DNA of 64,000 nucleotides, from contig NZ_QFBC01000001.1 in assembly GCF_003122325.1 (NCBI RefSeq), forward strand, positions 186,001 through 250,000. The letters run 5' to 3'. Shown piece by piece: positions 25,343-34,854 of the stretch. Made by a program: the position numbers and the translations under genes. The DNA is from Rhizobium album (GTDB lineage Bacteria > Pseudomonadota > Alphaproteobacteria > Rhizobiales > Rhizobiaceae). Under the pieces are notes generated by a model, which saw nothing but the letters and a program-made list of their open reading frames with translations, was not told the DNA's origin and ran no database searches. Numbering within the stretch: position 1 is the first letter of the stretch; the number at the start of each line of letters is the position of its first letter.

Positions 25343-25609
25343 ATGAATGAGGCTGATGCCCTGGATATCGTGCAGGCGGCCATCTGGACGGTTCTTGTTG
25401 CGTCCGGACCGGCAGTCCTTTCGGCCATGGTGGTCGGCCTGGTGATCGCCTTCATCCAGGCATTGACGCAGATCCAGGAAATTACCCTGACCTTCGTGCC
25501 GAAGATCGTCGCGATCTTCGTGGTGGTGGGCATCACGGCGCCGTTCATCGGCGGGCAGATTTCGCTGTTCACCAATCTGGTGTTCTCCAGGGTGCAGTCC
25601 GGCTTCTGA
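25343..25609 (+). CDS. fliQ: Flagellar export-gate protein FliQ
   Basis: 88 aa from the ATG at 25343 (MNEADALDIVQAAI). An ATG at 25334 is in frame but AAGGA ends directly before it, giving no spacing, whereas it lies about 9 nt from the second ATG; 88 aa is also the usual FliQ length. Two membrane segments (TVLVASGPAVLSAMVVGLVI; IVAIFVVVGITAPFIGGQIS). Part of the FliPQR export channel. Between flgD and this gene are 117 nt with a GCAATTC/GAATTGC long-range inverted repeat (25226-25232, 25294-25300). Confidence 0.93.
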   Translation: MNEADALDIVQAAIWTVLVASGPAVLSAMVVGLVIAFIQALTQIQEITLTFVPKIVAIFVVVGITAPFIGGQISLFTNLVFSRVQSGF

Positions 25610-25630
25610 CGACCGCATGTCCTCCTGACG

Positions 25631-25672
25631 ACGGCCGGCCCGCCCTCGCGCTCCGGCCGTTTTGCATTTTTG
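25631..25672 (+). terminator. Terminator-like hairpin between fliQ and flhA
   Basis: ACGGCCGG (25631-25638) pairs with CCGGCCGT (25653-25660), followed by TTTGCATTTTT. It sits in a 169-nt gap inside an otherwise compact gene run and may partly uncouple flhA expression from the upstream genes. Confidence 0.6.
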
Positions 25673-25778
25673 CCCGGTCCTGCCACCCTCGCGCAAGCTT
25701 CGCCGACTATCCATCGTTTCCAATTGGGCAAGAAGGTCGATTTTCCCTTGCCCGCCTCTCATGAGGAGATGGATAAGT

Positions 25779-27866
25779 ATGGCGCAGACACCTGCAATTT
25801 CTATTCCCAAACTCGGCGGCAGCGCCCGGGATGTCGGCTTTGCCCTCGGCATCGTCGTCATTCTCTGCATCCTGTTCCTGCCGATCCCGCCGTTCCTGAT
25901 CGATATGGGCCTGGCGTTCTCGATCGCCTTCTCGGTGCTCATCCTGATGGTGGCGTTGTGGATCCAGAGACCGCTGGATTTCTCGTCTTTCCCGACCATT
26001 CTGCTGATCGCGACGATGACGCGCCTGGCGCTGAACATCGCCACGACCCGCGTGATTCTCTCCCACGGACACGAAGGCCACAACGCGGCCGGCGGCGTCA
26101 TCGCCGGTTTCTCCAGCCTGGTGATGTCCGGCGACTTCGTCATCGGTGTGATCGTCTTCCTCATCCTGGTGACGGTGAACTTCATCGTCATCACCAAGGG
26201 TGCGACGCGTATCGCCGAAGTCGGCGCCCGCTTCACCCTGGACGCCATCCCAGGCAAGCAGATGTCGATCGACGCCGACCTGTCGGCCGGCATCATCGAC
26301 GAGAAGGAAGCGCAGCGCCGCCGCCGCGAGCTGGAAGAAGAAAGCTCGTTCTTCGGTTCGATGGACGGTGCCTCGAAATTCGTGCGCGGCGATGCCGTCG
26401 CCGGCCTGCTCATCACCGCCATCAACATCTTCGGCGGCATCATCATCGGTTATTTCCGCCACGGCATGGAAATCGGCGAAGCCGCCGACGTTTTCGTCAA
26501 GCTGTCCGTCGGCGACGGTATCGTTTCCCAGGTTCCGGCCCTGATCGTTTCGCTGGCCGCCGGCCTGCTCGTGTCGCGCGGCGGCACGCAGGGTTCGACG
26601 GACCAGGCGGTCATCAACCAGTTGAGCGGCTATCCGCGTGCGCTTTCGGTCGCTGCGGCGCTGATGGTGTTGCTGGCACTGATACCGGGCCTGCCGATGC
26701 TGCCCTTCATGGCGCTCGGCGGCCTCATGGCGTTCGGAAGCTGGTTCATTCCCCGCCAGCTGGAGAAGGAAAATACCTTCCTGCGCGAGCAGGAGGAAAA
26801 GATGGCGGTCCAGACCAAGGAGCAGGAGAAGGATTCGGTCAAGGCGGTGCTCAAGACCTCCGAAATCGAACTTGCGCTCGGCAAGCTGGTCTCGACCCGC
26901 CTGCTCGGCGCGCACCAGGAACTGGGTTTCCGCGTCGGCAAGATGCGCAAGAAGTTCGCCAGCCAGTACGGTTTCGTCGTTCCCGAAATCAAGGTGACGG
27001 ACGATATCGCCATCGCCGAAAAATCCTACCAGATCCGCATCCACGGCACGACGGTGGCATCGAACCTGCTGCGGGTCGGGGAAGTCCTCGTCGTCACCGG
27101 TTCGGGGCGCAAGCCGAGCGTGCCGGGTGACGAAATCCGCGAACCCGCCTTTGGCATGCCGGCGGTGTCCGTCCTCGAGGCCTTCACCGAAGACCTCAAG
27201 CGCGAAGGTTTCCATCCGATCGACAACGTCTCGGTGGTCCTGACCCACGTCAGCGAAGTCATCCGTAACAACCTGCCGCAGCTTCTCTCCTACAAGGACG
27301 TGAAGGTGCTGATCGATCGCCTCGACCCGGAATACAAGAAGCTTGCCGACGAGATCTGCTCGACGCACATGTCTTATTCGGGCCTGCAGGCGGTGCTCAA
27401 GCTTCTGCTTGCCGAGCGCGTCTCGATCCGCAACCTGCACCTCATCCTCGAAGCGGTGGCCGAACTGGCGCCGCATGTCCGCAAGACGGAACAGATCGTC
27501 GAGCATGTCCGCGTCCGCATGGCGCAGCAGCTCTGCGGCGACCTGGCCGACAACGGCGTGCTGCGTGTCCTGCGCCTCGGCAGCAAGTGGGACCTCGTCT
27601 TCCACCAGGCGCTGAAACGCGATGCCAAGGGCGAAGTGGTCGAATTCGACATCGATCCGCGCAGCCTGGAAGAGTTCAGCGAGCAGGCGACCAAAGTTAT
27701 CCGTGAATTCATGGACCGCGGATTGCCTTTCGTGCTTGTCACGTCGCCGGAAACGCGCTCCTATGTGCGCATGATCATCGAACGCTTGTTTGCGACGCTG
27801 CCGGTGCTGTCCCATGTGGAACTCGCCAAGGGCATCGAAATCAAGATCCTGGGCTCTATTTCATGA
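25779..27866 (+). CDS. flhA: Flagellar export-gate protein FlhA
   Basis: 695 aa, standard size, starting at the ATG at 25779 ([14 protein letters not shown]) behind GAGGAGATGGA; a longer open frame upstream lacks similarity. About eight membrane segments in residues 1-330 and the FHIPEP signature [20 protein letters not shown]; the C-terminal cytosolic ring domain (about 350-695) docks export substrates. Its stop overlaps fliR (ATGA at 27863). Confidence 0.96.
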   Translation: MAQTPAISIPKLGGSARDVGFALGIVVILCILFLPIPPFLIDMGLAFSIAFSVLILMVALWIQRPLDFSSFPTILLIATMTRLALNIATTRVILSHGHEGHNAAGGVIAGFSSLVMSGDFVIGVIVFLILVTVNFIVITKGATRIAEVGARFTLDAIPGKQMSIDADLSAGIIDEKEAQRRRRELEEESSFFGSMDGASKFVRGDAVAGLLITAINIFGGIIIGYFRHGMEIGEAADVFVKLSVGDGIVSQVPALIVSLAAGLLVSRGGTQGSTDQAVINQLSGYPRALSVAAALMVLLALIPGLPMLPFMALGGLMAFGSWFIPRQLEKENTFLREQEEKMAVQTKEQEKDSVKAVLKTSEIELALGKLVSTRLLGAHQELGFRVGKMRKKFASQYGFVVPEIKVTDDIAIAEKSYQIRIHGTTVASNLLRVGEVLVVTGSGRKPSVPGDEIREPAFGMPAVSVLEAFTEDLKREGFHPIDNVSVVLTHVSEVIRNNLPQLLSYKDVKVLIDRLDPEYKKLADEICSTHMSYSGLQAVLKLLLAERVSIRNLHLILEAVAELAPHVRKTEQIVEHVRVRMAQQLCGDLADNGVLRVLRLGSKWDLVFHQALKRDAKGEVVEFDIDPRSLEEFSEQATKVIREFMDRGLPFVLVTSPETRSYVRMIIERLFATLPVLSHVELAKGIEIKILGSIS

Positions 27867-28615
27867 TTGACGACCCCCAAGGGACCGTACTCGCCCTCTT
27901 CGTGGTGTTATGCCGGGTGGGCGGGTGCATGATGGTCCTGCCGGGGTTTACGTCGGCACGCATCCCGATGATGATCAGGATGCTGACGGCGGTCGCCGTT
28001 TCGATGGCGCTTCTGCCTTTGCTGTGGGACACCATCTATCCGCGGGTCTCCGCGGATCGTGTGACGTTCATCTTCCTGATCGCCAACGAACTGGCGATCG
28101 GTATCATGTATGGCATGCTGGCAAGGTTTTTCACGCTGGGCCTGCAGTTTACCGGCACGGTCATCACCATGATGATCGGCTTCAACTCGCCGCCGGCACC
28201 CGACATCGTGGAAGATACGCCTGAAAACCAGGTAACGAACATGATCAGCTTTGCCGGCTTGATGGTCCTGTTCGCGCTGGATTTTCATCACATCGTCTTC
28301 CGCGCCGTGATCGACTCCTATTCCAGCATGCCGCCCGGCGCCCTGTTCAGCAGCCAGAAGTCGTTGATCACCCTCACGGATACGCTGGACCAGACGATGC
28401 ATATCATGCTGCGGCTCGCCAGCCCATTCATCCTGTACGGTCTGATGTTCAACGTTTCCATCGGCCTGATCAACAAGCTGGCGCCGCAGATCCCGATCTA
28501 CTTCATCTCGACGCCCTATCTGCTGATGGGCGGGCTGTTCATGCTCTATCTTTCGGTCGCGGCCCTGCTGCGGCTGTTCGCCGCCGCATTTCCCGGCGTG
28601 TTCATCGGCGGTTAG
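27863..28615 (+). CDS. fliR: Flagellar export-gate protein FliR
   Basis: 250 aa, hydrophobic with several membrane segments ([54 protein letters not shown]). Family blocks [14 protein letters not shown] and [20 protein letters not shown] are present. Completes the FliPQR channel. Start overlaps flhA; 32 nt separate it from the next gene. Confidence 0.95.
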   Translation: MIDDPQGTVLALFVVLCRVGGCMMVLPGFTSARIPMMIRMLTAVAVSMALLPLLWDTIYPRVSADRVTFIFLIANELAIGIMYGMLARFFTLGLQFTGTVITMMIGFNSPPAPDIVEDTPENQVTNMISFAGLMVLFALDFHHIVFRAVIDSYSSMPPGALFSSQKSLITLTDTLDQTMHIMLRLASPFILYGLMFNVSIGLINKLAPQIPIYFISTPYLLMGGLFMLYLSVAALLRLFAAAFPGVFIGG

Positions 28616-28647
28616 CCTTCGGGGCCGCCTTCAAGACGGAACTGGTC

Positions 28648-29067
28648 ATGGCTGCAACAAGCAAGTCGAAAAAACTCAAGCGCCTGGTGAGCGTCCAGCG
28701 CCAGCTGGAAAAGATGGCGGAAAGCGATCTTGCGGCCACGACGCGCTATCGTCACGAGGTGAACGAATCGATGGATGTCGTCATCCAGGCGATCGGCTCC
28801 ATCGACGGGATCCATAGCCTGTTCACCCAGCATTATTCCGAACGGTTCGGCCGGCTTTCGGTGCGCGACCAGCAACTGGCGGGCATCCAGCAGGTGCAGG
28901 AGATGAAAATCATGCGCGAACGCGCCAAGGGCGACCGTCTGGAGGAGAACATGAAGGAGGCGCGCACCCTGGAGGAGCGCGGCGAAGCCGATGAAAGTAT
29001 TTACGATCTCGTCGATCAACTCATTCTGATAAACACGCCAGCCTCCAGCAAGGTTGAAAAGCCATAA
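28648..29067 (+). CDS. FliJ-like flagellar coiled-coil protein
   Basis: 139 aa, very hydrophilic and largely helical: KKLKRLVSVQRQLEKMAESD at the N-terminus and QQVQEMKIMRERAKGDRLEE later, as in FliJ/YscO export chaperones (about 145 aa, coiled-coil). No other FliJ candidate occurs here and FliI needs such a partner. Placement between fliR and flgJ is typical of rhizobial clusters. Identification is structural; there is no diagnostic motif. Confidence 0.6.
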   Translation: MAATSKSKKLKRLVSVQRQLEKMAESDLAATTRYRHEVNESMDVVIQAIGSIDGIHSLFTQHYSERFGRLSVRDQQLAGIQQVQEMKIMRERAKGDRLEENMKEARTLEERGEADESIYDLVDQLILINTPASSKVEKP

Positions 29068-29099
29068 CTTGCTCCGATCTGAAATGAGAGGAATGACAC

Positions 29100-29657
29100 G
29101 TGGCTATCTCACCCCCAAGTGATTTGGTCCTGGACGTTGTGAAGGCGGCCGATCCGGCGGCCGTTCAGGCGGCTCAGCAAAAGCTGATGACGACGCGCGC
29201 GGCAGCGGCTGCTCGTGGCCTGACGGAAAGCGGCGCCGGCTTCAGCAATGCCATCGATCAGCTCGACACCACTGCGTCGAGCGCCGGTCTTAGCAATGTC
29301 TCGTCCGACAAATCAAAAATTCCTGCAAGCTACCGCAAGTTCGAAGCCATGGTGCTTCAGAGCTTCGTCGGTTCGATGCTGCCCGAGAGCGAAGAGCTGT
29401 ACGGCAAGGGCAACGCCGGTGAGATCTGGAAAGGCATGATGGCCGAACAACTCGGCGATTCGATCGCCAAGGCCGGCGGCGTCGGCATTGCCGCGCAGAT
29501 GTACTCGCAGTCATTGATGCGGGCGCAGAACAACGAAATGAGCAGCGTTGTCCCCGATGACAACCAGCGCAAGCTCGCACTCAGCATGGTGACCGATTTC
29601 GAACGGCGCACTTTCGGCGTAGTGGCGACAGATAACGAGGGAGCCGAAAACTCATGA
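29100..29657 (+). CDS. flgJ: FlgJ-like rod-binding protein (single domain)
   Basis: 185 aa from a GTG. The C-terminal half is the Rod-binding domain of FlgJ (KFEAMVLQSFVGSMLPESEE, EIWKGMMAEQLGDSIAKAGG, IAAQMY). The muramidase domain of enterobacterial FlgJ is absent; the separate transglycosylase at 18368-18979 probably supplies that activity. It acts as the rod cap scaffold in the periplasm. Stop overlaps the next gene (ATGA). Confidence 0.88.
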   Translation: MAISPPSDLVLDVVKAADPAAVQAAQQKLMTTRAAAAARGLTESGAGFSNAIDQLDTTASSAGLSNVSSDKSKIPASYRKFEAMVLQSFVGSMLPESEELYGKGNAGEIWKGMMAEQLGDSIAKAGGVGIAAQMYSQSLMRAQNNEMSSVVPDDNQRKLALSMVTDFERRTFGVVATDNEGAENS

Positions 29658-30037
29658 GCGGTACGGTCAATATTGAAGCAGCTTCGAATGATTATCGCAT
29701 CAAGTCGGTCCTCGGACGGCTGGAGATGATCATCGACAACGAGAATACGCGTATCGGCGCCGATCCGGAGTTCGACCTCAAGGTTTCGAATGCTCACAAG
29801 AGCCGTTGCCTCTACGAGCTGACGATGCTGTTCCGCGACACGGACCCGCGCCAGATGTCGACCATGTATGTCGATCAGCTGCACGGCCTGAAGAAGAAGC
29901 TGGTCGTCAACCAGCAGCGCGTCGAGGCCCATCTCGAAGCGGTGCGCGCGGTGGCCGACATCCTCAAGAATGCCGTTCAGGAAGCGGATGGTGACGGCAC
30001 CTATTCCCAGGAACAGTTCCGCTATAGCGATTCGTGA
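29654..30037 (+). CDS. FlgN-like flagellar export chaperone
   Basis: 127 aa, helical and without membrane segments; the N-terminal part (DYRIKSVLGRLEMIIDNENT) and C-terminal part (VEAHLEAVRAVADILKNAVQ) have the heptad pattern and Leu spacing of FlgN-type chaperones, which hold FlgK and FlgL before export. Overlaps flgJ and the following gene by ATGA, so all three are co-translated. No stronger family evidence was seen. Confidence 0.6.
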   Translation: MSGTVNIEAASNDYRIKSVLGRLEMIIDNENTRIGADPEFDLKVSNAHKSRCLYELTMLFRDTDPRQMSTMYVDQLHGLKKKLVVNQQRVEAHLEAVRAVADILKNAVQEADGDGTYSQEQFRYSDS

Positions 30038-30576
30038 TGATCAAGCTTATTCTCACAGGAGCCTGGGTCTGCATCGTCACGTTGGGGACGGTGTATTTTT
30101 CCGTCGTCATGGCCACGGCGCCGGCGAAAGATCCGGATGCCGAGAAAAAAGCAGCCCTTGAACTGGTCAAGGGCGAATCGATCACCTTGCCGATGATTTC
30201 CAACGGCAAGGTCGCCGGTTACTTCCTCAGCAAGATTTCCTTCATGCTCGACAAGGAGAAGATGAAGGGCGTCGACCTGCCGATGACCGAATATCTGACC
30301 GACGAGCTGTTCACGCTCCTGGTCGGCAACAAGATGGTCGATATCGCCGACACGTCGACCTTCAACGTCGACGAGTTCCGCAAAGGCGTGAAAGAAGGCC
30401 TCAACAAGCGACTCGGCGATGAAATCGTCGCCGACGTACTGGTCGAACAACTGGATTATCTTGCGAAGTCGGACACGCGGGTCAGCGGCGGTGCCGAAAA
30501 CGTCAAGCAGCCGGTCAAGATCGTCGAAGGCACGGCGGCAGAGACGCCGGCGGCAGCTGCAAGCGAGTCGCACTGA
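30034..30576 (+). CDS. Flagellar-operon membrane-anchored protein, unknown function
   Basis: 180 aa. One N-terminal membrane segment (LILTGAWVCIVTLGTVYFSV, about residues 4-23), then a soluble domain that begins after APAKDPDAEKKAALELVKGE and contains TLPMISNGKVAGYFLSKISF and YLTDELFTLLVGN, resembling the FliL-type anchored periplasmic layout. It overlaps the FlgN-like gene and is the last gene before the cluster terminator. A role at the basal body is inferred from context only. Confidence 0.75.
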   Translation: MMIKLILTGAWVCIVTLGTVYFSVVMATAPAKDPDAEKKAALELVKGESITLPMISNGKVAGYFLSKISFMLDKEKMKGVDLPMTEYLTDELFTLLVGNKMVDIADTSTFNVDEFRKGVKEGLNKRLGDEIVADVLVEQLDYLAKSDTRVSGGAENVKQPVKIVEGTAAETPAAAASESH

Positions 30577-30629
30577 TCTTTCCTGACCGTGCCGCGGGAC
30601 GGCTGGTCGCACCGAAGTGTTGCATTGTG

Positions 30630-30663
30630 AAATCCGCCCTCTCGCAGGGCGGATTTTCTTTTG
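30630..30663 (+). terminator. Terminator closing the flagellar cluster
   Basis: Perfect 11-bp stem AAATCCGCCCT (30630-30640) and AGGGCGGATTT (30646-30656), 5-nt loop, then TCTTTT. Downstream function changes to polysaccharide genes. The rest of the 319-nt gap (30664-30895) has no gene I can support; it must hold the promoter of the next gene and GGGGGAAATG provides its ribosome site. Confidence 0.9.
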
Positions 30664-30895
30664 CCCTGCTGTTTCAATCCGACAACACCTTCAATTTTAA
30701 ACAATGACTTAAGCAGCGTTTCATCCTTCCGTTCTATAGCTTCGGCCAGTCGGTTTGCCGATGGATGGGGAAGGCCGAAAAGCGGTTTGCATCCTTTCCT
30801 TCTCGACGGCAGGCCATCGTAGAGCCGTATCCGGTTCGCGGGGGGCACCATGACGGGTGCCGCAGCGTGCCGGTTTGGGCGCATGGGGGAAATGA

Positions 30896-31780
30896 ATGAA
30901 CCTCGCTGCCAATTTTTCGATGCTGGCGTCGCGGCGCAGCCTATTCGGCTTGTCCGTCTGCGATTGCGGCTGGTCGAGCGCGCTTGCCTTCCTTAACGAT
31001 CTCGCCTGCCTGCCCCTGGGGCAGACGGTCGTTTCGTTCCTCAACGCCAACAATGCCAACCTCATGATCGCCGACGGGGAATATCGGCAGGCGCTCTCCA
31101 GGCACCTGGTGCTGCCGGATGGCATCGGTGTCGATCTGGCGTCGCGGGTCTTTCACGGCGCGCCGTTTCCCGCCAATCTCAACGGCACCGATTTCGTGCC
31201 GGCGCTGCTGACCTACATGACCCATTCGATGCGGATCGGTCTCGTCGGCGCCCGCCGGGAAGTCCTGGAGCGGGCTGCGGCAAATTTGCGCGCCCATGCG
31301 CCCTGGCATGAGGTCGTCGCCATCTCCGACGGTTTTTTCGACAAGGAAAACAGCCAGGAGGTGGTCAGCGAAATCGAGCGGCAGGGGCTGGATATCCTGA
31401 TCGTCGGCATGGGGACGCCGTTGCAGGAAAAATGGGTGGATGCCCATATCCGCCCGAAACATGCCCGGCTGGTGTTGACGGTCGGCGCCTATTTCGATTT
31501 TGCCGCCGGCGTGGTGCCGCGTGCGCCGTCGCTTGTGCGCCGGCTGCGCCTGGAATGGGCCTACAGGCTGCTTCTCGAACCCCGGCGCCTGGGACGCCGC
31601 TACCTGATTGGCATTCCGCTCTTCCTTTGCAATCTGCTGCGTTACCGTTTCGGGAGAGTATCTGACATGACAGTCCCCCTGGAACGGCCGGCGATGGTCC
31701 CGTTGCCGCCGCTTACGGATTTCGATGACGGCGCCGCAGAGATACAAGCACCGAAAGCGGCAGCGGGCAGCGGACGTTAA
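30896..31780 (+). CDS. WecG/TagA/CpsF-family glycosyltransferase (GT26)
   Basis: 294 aa. The family core is clear: VVSFLNANNANLMIADGEYR, LPDGIGVDLASRVF, NGTDFVPALLTYM, IGLVGARREVLERAA and GMGTPLQEKWVDAH, the last being the GT26 C-terminal signature. Enzymes of this family add a sugar (often N-acetylmannosamine-type) to a lipid-linked acceptor at the cytoplasmic membrane face. The 51-nt gap to a chain-length protein suggests that the pair works in surface polysaccharide synthesis. The acceptor and sugar cannot be told from sequence. Confidence 0.9.
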   Translation: MNLAANFSMLASRRSLFGLSVCDCGWSSALAFLNDLACLPLGQTVVSFLNANNANLMIADGEYRQALSRHLVLPDGIGVDLASRVFHGAPFPANLNGTDFVPALLTYMTHSMRIGLVGARREVLERAAANLRAHAPWHEVVAISDGFFDKENSQEVVSEIERQGLDILIVGMGTPLQEKWVDAHIRPKHARLVLTVGAYFDFAAGVVPRAPSLVRRLRLEWAYRLLLEPRRLGRRYLIGIPLFLCNLLRYRFGRVSDMTVPLERPAMVPLPPLTDFDDGAAEIQAPKAAAGSGR

Positions 31781-31831
31781 CCTTTTCTTTGCCATGAAAA
31801 TTTAACCTGCGTTAAGGACCCCGGCGATGGC

Positions 31832-33793
31832 ATGCATCGACCGGGTTGCGTTCCAGCGCGGGCGGTCATGGCGATGAGGCAGATGTATTCGAGGACAGAT
31901 AGCTTCGACGGGCGTTATCCGCCGTCGGCACATGGTGACGGCCAGCCGATGCGGGCGGGCAGGGAGGCGCCGGAGACCGGCTCATACCGCCAGCCGGCTG
32001 ATCCTCGCCTGACGGACACCATCGGCTCCATCCTGTTCCGCCAGGATTTTGCCGGCCGGCACGCCTCGGCTGAACCTCCCGAGTTCCCATCCGCTGCGCC
32101 GCGGCAGTTCCGGGCCGCCGAAGAACAGCAGAACCAGCCGCCCGTTGCCAGGATTTCGGGGAAATCGCAAAATCGTCCGAACCGGCTGCGGCTGCGCTAC
32201 TGGCTGGGCGGGGCGCTTGCCATTGCCGCCGTCGCGACCGTCGGCCTGTGGGCTTTTGGTACGCAGCCGCAGGTGGCCTCGGCGCATATTTCGCTGGAGA
32301 TGAATGATATTGCCGATCGCGGCGAAAGGCTCGCCTTGCTGAATGCAAGGCTTTCGGCCGTCACCGGCCTCGACGTGCTGTCGAAGACGGTGGAGAAGCT
32401 CCGGCTTGACTACGATCCGGAATTCGCCGCCGGTACTGCCACGTCCTGGGGCGTGCTCACCGAGCTTCTGACGTCCTCGCCGGAAGCGGATTTCGAGCGC
32501 GGTACCGAAGCCAGGCTGCGTGCCGCCGTCGATGCGGTGGTCGATCCCTCCGACGAAAGCATCGTCGTCACCGTCCGCAGTTCGGACGAGCAGAAATCCG
32601 CCGCGATCGCCGGCGCCGTGGCGGAAACCTTCGTCGAGGCGGTCAATGCCGAGCGGCCGGTCCGCAAGGTCGATGCGGCCGCCGGCCCGGATGTCGACGC
32701 CGAACGGGTCGCGCTTGAAAAGGCGCAGGCGGAGCTGCAGGCATTTATCGCCGGCGGCGGAGAAAAACTGCAGGCGGCAATCAAGCTCAAGACCGATGTC
32801 GACAAGCTGCGCCTCGAAAATGCGCTGGCGCAAAAGCGCCTGAACGACGAGGGCGGCAAGACCGTTTCCGGCAACCTGTCCAGCCTTCTCGACGGCAGCT
32901 TCCCCGCCGCCCTGCTGACGCCGGCACTGGAAGACCTGCGCGGCCGTTACGTCAGCGCCAAGATCGCGCTGGAACAACTCGCCGTTGCCTTCGGCCCGCG
33001 GCATCCGCGGCTGCAGACGGCGCAGACGATGGTCGATACGCTGAAATCCGATATCGAGCGCGAATTGCGCAACGCCTTCGCCGAAGGCCTCGCCTCGCTG
33101 CAGCAGGCACAGGCAAAAGCCAGGCAACTGGCTGCCCAGTCGGCGGAAGCGACAAAAAAACTGGAAGGCACGGGCATCGACCTGGCGCGCTACGAGGCGC
33201 TGCAGGCCTCCGTGGAGGCCGCGCAGGAAACGTTCCGCACTGCGCTGGCGCAGAACGATGGCGCCGGCCCCGTCGATCCGCTGGTGACCGCCAGCATCGC
33301 GACGCCGGCGGTTTCTTTGCCGCAAATCGGGGCGCGGGCGCAGAGCGATTCGCGCCTTGGCGAATTGCTCTTCGCCATCCTGCTCGTTCTTGCCGTTGCC
33401 GCCTGCGGGCTTGCCATGCTGCATATCCGGCGTCAGAGCCACGTCGCGGACGATGACTTGGTCGAGGAGGAGCCGTCCGATCATCACGATGCCTATCATG
33501 CCGCCGCCGAAAGGGATTATCCGCAGGAGATCGATCCGTGGCCGCAGCAGTCCGAGGATCATGTTGCCGGGCGACGGGCGCATGTCCACTTCGACCCGGA
33601 TTATCCAGGTGAATTCGATACCGCCGGTCACGCCGCGTATCGCCAGCCGTCGCTGCTGGCCGAATTGCGCCGCGTCGCCCCGACGATGTTCCGCGACGAG
33701 GACGGCCAGCAGGATATCCGCCAGATCAAGCAGGAGGTCGCAGCCCTGCGCCAGCGGGTGCAGGACTGGGCCGACCGGCGCGGTGGGCGCTGA
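31832..33793 (+). CDS. Polysaccharide co-polymerase / chain-length determinant (Wzz/ExoP-like, no kinase)
   Basis: 653 aa from 31832; ATGs at 31868 and 31874 are alternatives. Long Arg/Pro/Gln-rich cytoplasmic N-terminus (about 1-125), membrane segment 1 (YWLGGALAIAAVATVGLWAF), large periplasmic helical domain with the PCP motif VAFGPRHPRLQTAQTM, membrane segment 2 near residue 510-530 (LLFAILLVLAVAACGLAMLH) and an acidic, His-rich cytoplasmic tail of about 120 residues. The BY-kinase Walker motifs of ExoP/Wzc are absent, so polymer length would be controlled without autophosphorylation here, or through a separate kinase. Confidence 0.85.
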   Translation: MHRPGCVPARAVMAMRQMYSRTDSFDGRYPPSAHGDGQPMRAGREAPETGSYRQPADPRLTDTIGSILFRQDFAGRHASAEPPEFPSAAPRQFRAAEEQQNQPPVARISGKSQNRPNRLRLRYWLGGALAIAAVATVGLWAFGTQPQVASAHISLEMNDIADRGERLALLNARLSAVTGLDVLSKTVEKLRLDYDPEFAAGTATSWGVLTELLTSSPEADFERGTEARLRAAVDAVVDPSDESIVVTVRSSDEQKSAAIAGAVAETFVEAVNAERPVRKVDAAAGPDVDAERVALEKAQAELQAFIAGGGEKLQAAIKLKTDVDKLRLENALAQKRLNDEGGKTVSGNLSSLLDGSFPAALLTPALEDLRGRYVSAKIALEQLAVAFGPRHPRLQTAQTMVDTLKSDIERELRNAFAEGLASLQQAQAKARQLAAQSAEATKKLEGTGIDLARYEALQASVEAAQETFRTALAQNDGAGPVDPLVTASIATPAVSLPQIGARAQSDSRLGELLFAILLVLAVAACGLAMLHIRRQSHVADDDLVEEEPSDHHDAYHAAAERDYPQEIDPWPQQSEDHVAGRRAHVHFDPDYPGEFDTAGHAAYRQPSLLAELRRVAPTMFRDEDGQQDIRQIKQEVAALRQRVQDWADRRGGR

Positions 33794-33919
33794 GCGCTAC
33801 GGGCCGCGACTTCAAATCCGCTTGCATTTGTCGGTTTCAGACACCATAGGGCGTTGGCAGGCACATTCCTGCAGAAAACACAGCCTAGATTGCAGGCGGT
33901 TCAAGGCCCGGAGGAACAC

Positions 33920-34819
33920 GTGACGACGGTGATTGATGGCAAGCAGGTTGCCGCTTCGGTGATCGAGGCGGTAAAGGCGAAAAGCGCGGCCCTGGAGGCG
34001 GAGGCCGGAGTCAGGACAGGTCTTGCGGTGGTCATCGTCGGCGACGACCCGGCAAGCCACGCCTATGTCGGCTCCAAGAGCCGGATGGCCAAGGAATGCG
34101 GTTTCAAGTCCGTGCAGCACACGCTGCCGGAAGAGACGACGCAGGAAGAGCTTGCCGCCCTGGTCGAGACGCTGAATGCCGATCCGTCGATCCACGGCAT
34201 CCTGGTGCAGCTGCCGCTGCCGAAACATCTCAAGTCCGAGCCGATCATCCAGTCCATCCGTCCCGAGAAGGACGTCGATGGCCTGCACGTCGTCAATGCC
34301 GGCAAGCTGGCGACAGGCGACCTGGAAACGGGCCTGATCTCCTGCACGCCGGCCGGCGCGCTGATCCTGGTGCGCACCATTCACGGCGCCGATCTGTCCG
34401 GCCTGAACGCCGTCGTCGTCGGCCGCTCCAACCTGTTCGGCAAGCCGATGGGCCAGCTTCTGCTCGCCTGCAACGCCACCGTCACCATGGCGCATTCGCG
34501 CACCAAGGATCTCGCCGGCATCTGCCGCGCGGCGGACATCCTCGTCGCTGCCGTCGGCCGTGCGGAAATGGTCAAGGCGGATTGGGTGAAGCCCGGCGCG
34601 ACCGTCATCGACGTCGGCATCAACCGCGTTGCGGCGCCGGAAAAGGGCGAGGGCAAGACGCGTCTGGTCGGCGATGTCGCTTATGCGGAATGCGCCTCCG
34701 TCGCCGGCGCGATTACGCCGGTCCCCGGTGGCGTCGGCCCGATGACCATCGCCATGCTGATGGCCAATACCGTCATTGCCGCCCATCGCGCCGCCGGCCG
34801 GCCGGCTCCGAAGTTCTGA
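33920..34819 (+). CDS. folD: Bifunctional methylenetetrahydrofolate dehydrogenase/cyclohydrolase FolD
   Basis: 299 aa from the GTG at 33920, 5 nt after GGAGGAACAC; an upstream TTG in frame is not needed. Cytosolic enzyme interconverting 5,10-methylene- and 10-formyl-tetrahydrofolate. Signature residues: [13 protein letters not shown] with the catalytic Lys, [40 protein letters not shown] for NADP binding and the C-terminal [15 protein letters not shown]. Single gene, convergent with aglR 36 nt away. Confidence 0.97.
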   Translation: MTTVIDGKQVAASVIEAVKAKSAALEAEAGVRTGLAVVIVGDDPASHAYVGSKSRMAKECGFKSVQHTLPEETTQEELAALVETLNADPSIHGILVQLPLPKHLKSEPIIQSIRPEKDVDGLHVVNAGKLATGDLETGLISCTPAGALILVRTIHGADLSGLNAVVVGRSNLFGKPMGQLLLACNATVTMAHSRTKDLAGICRAADILVAAVGRAEMVKADWVKPGATVIDVGINRVAAPEKGEGKTRLVGDVAYAECASVAGAITPVPGGVGPMTIAMLMANTVIAAHRAAGRPAPKF

Positions 34820-34854
34820 CGACGGCTGTCGGCCGCAGCGGATTGCCGTTCCGG

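Noticed and set aside
33854-33919. TTG-initiated N-terminal extension of FolD
   Set aside because: GGAGG sits 5 nt before the GTG at 33920 and FolD similarity begins there.
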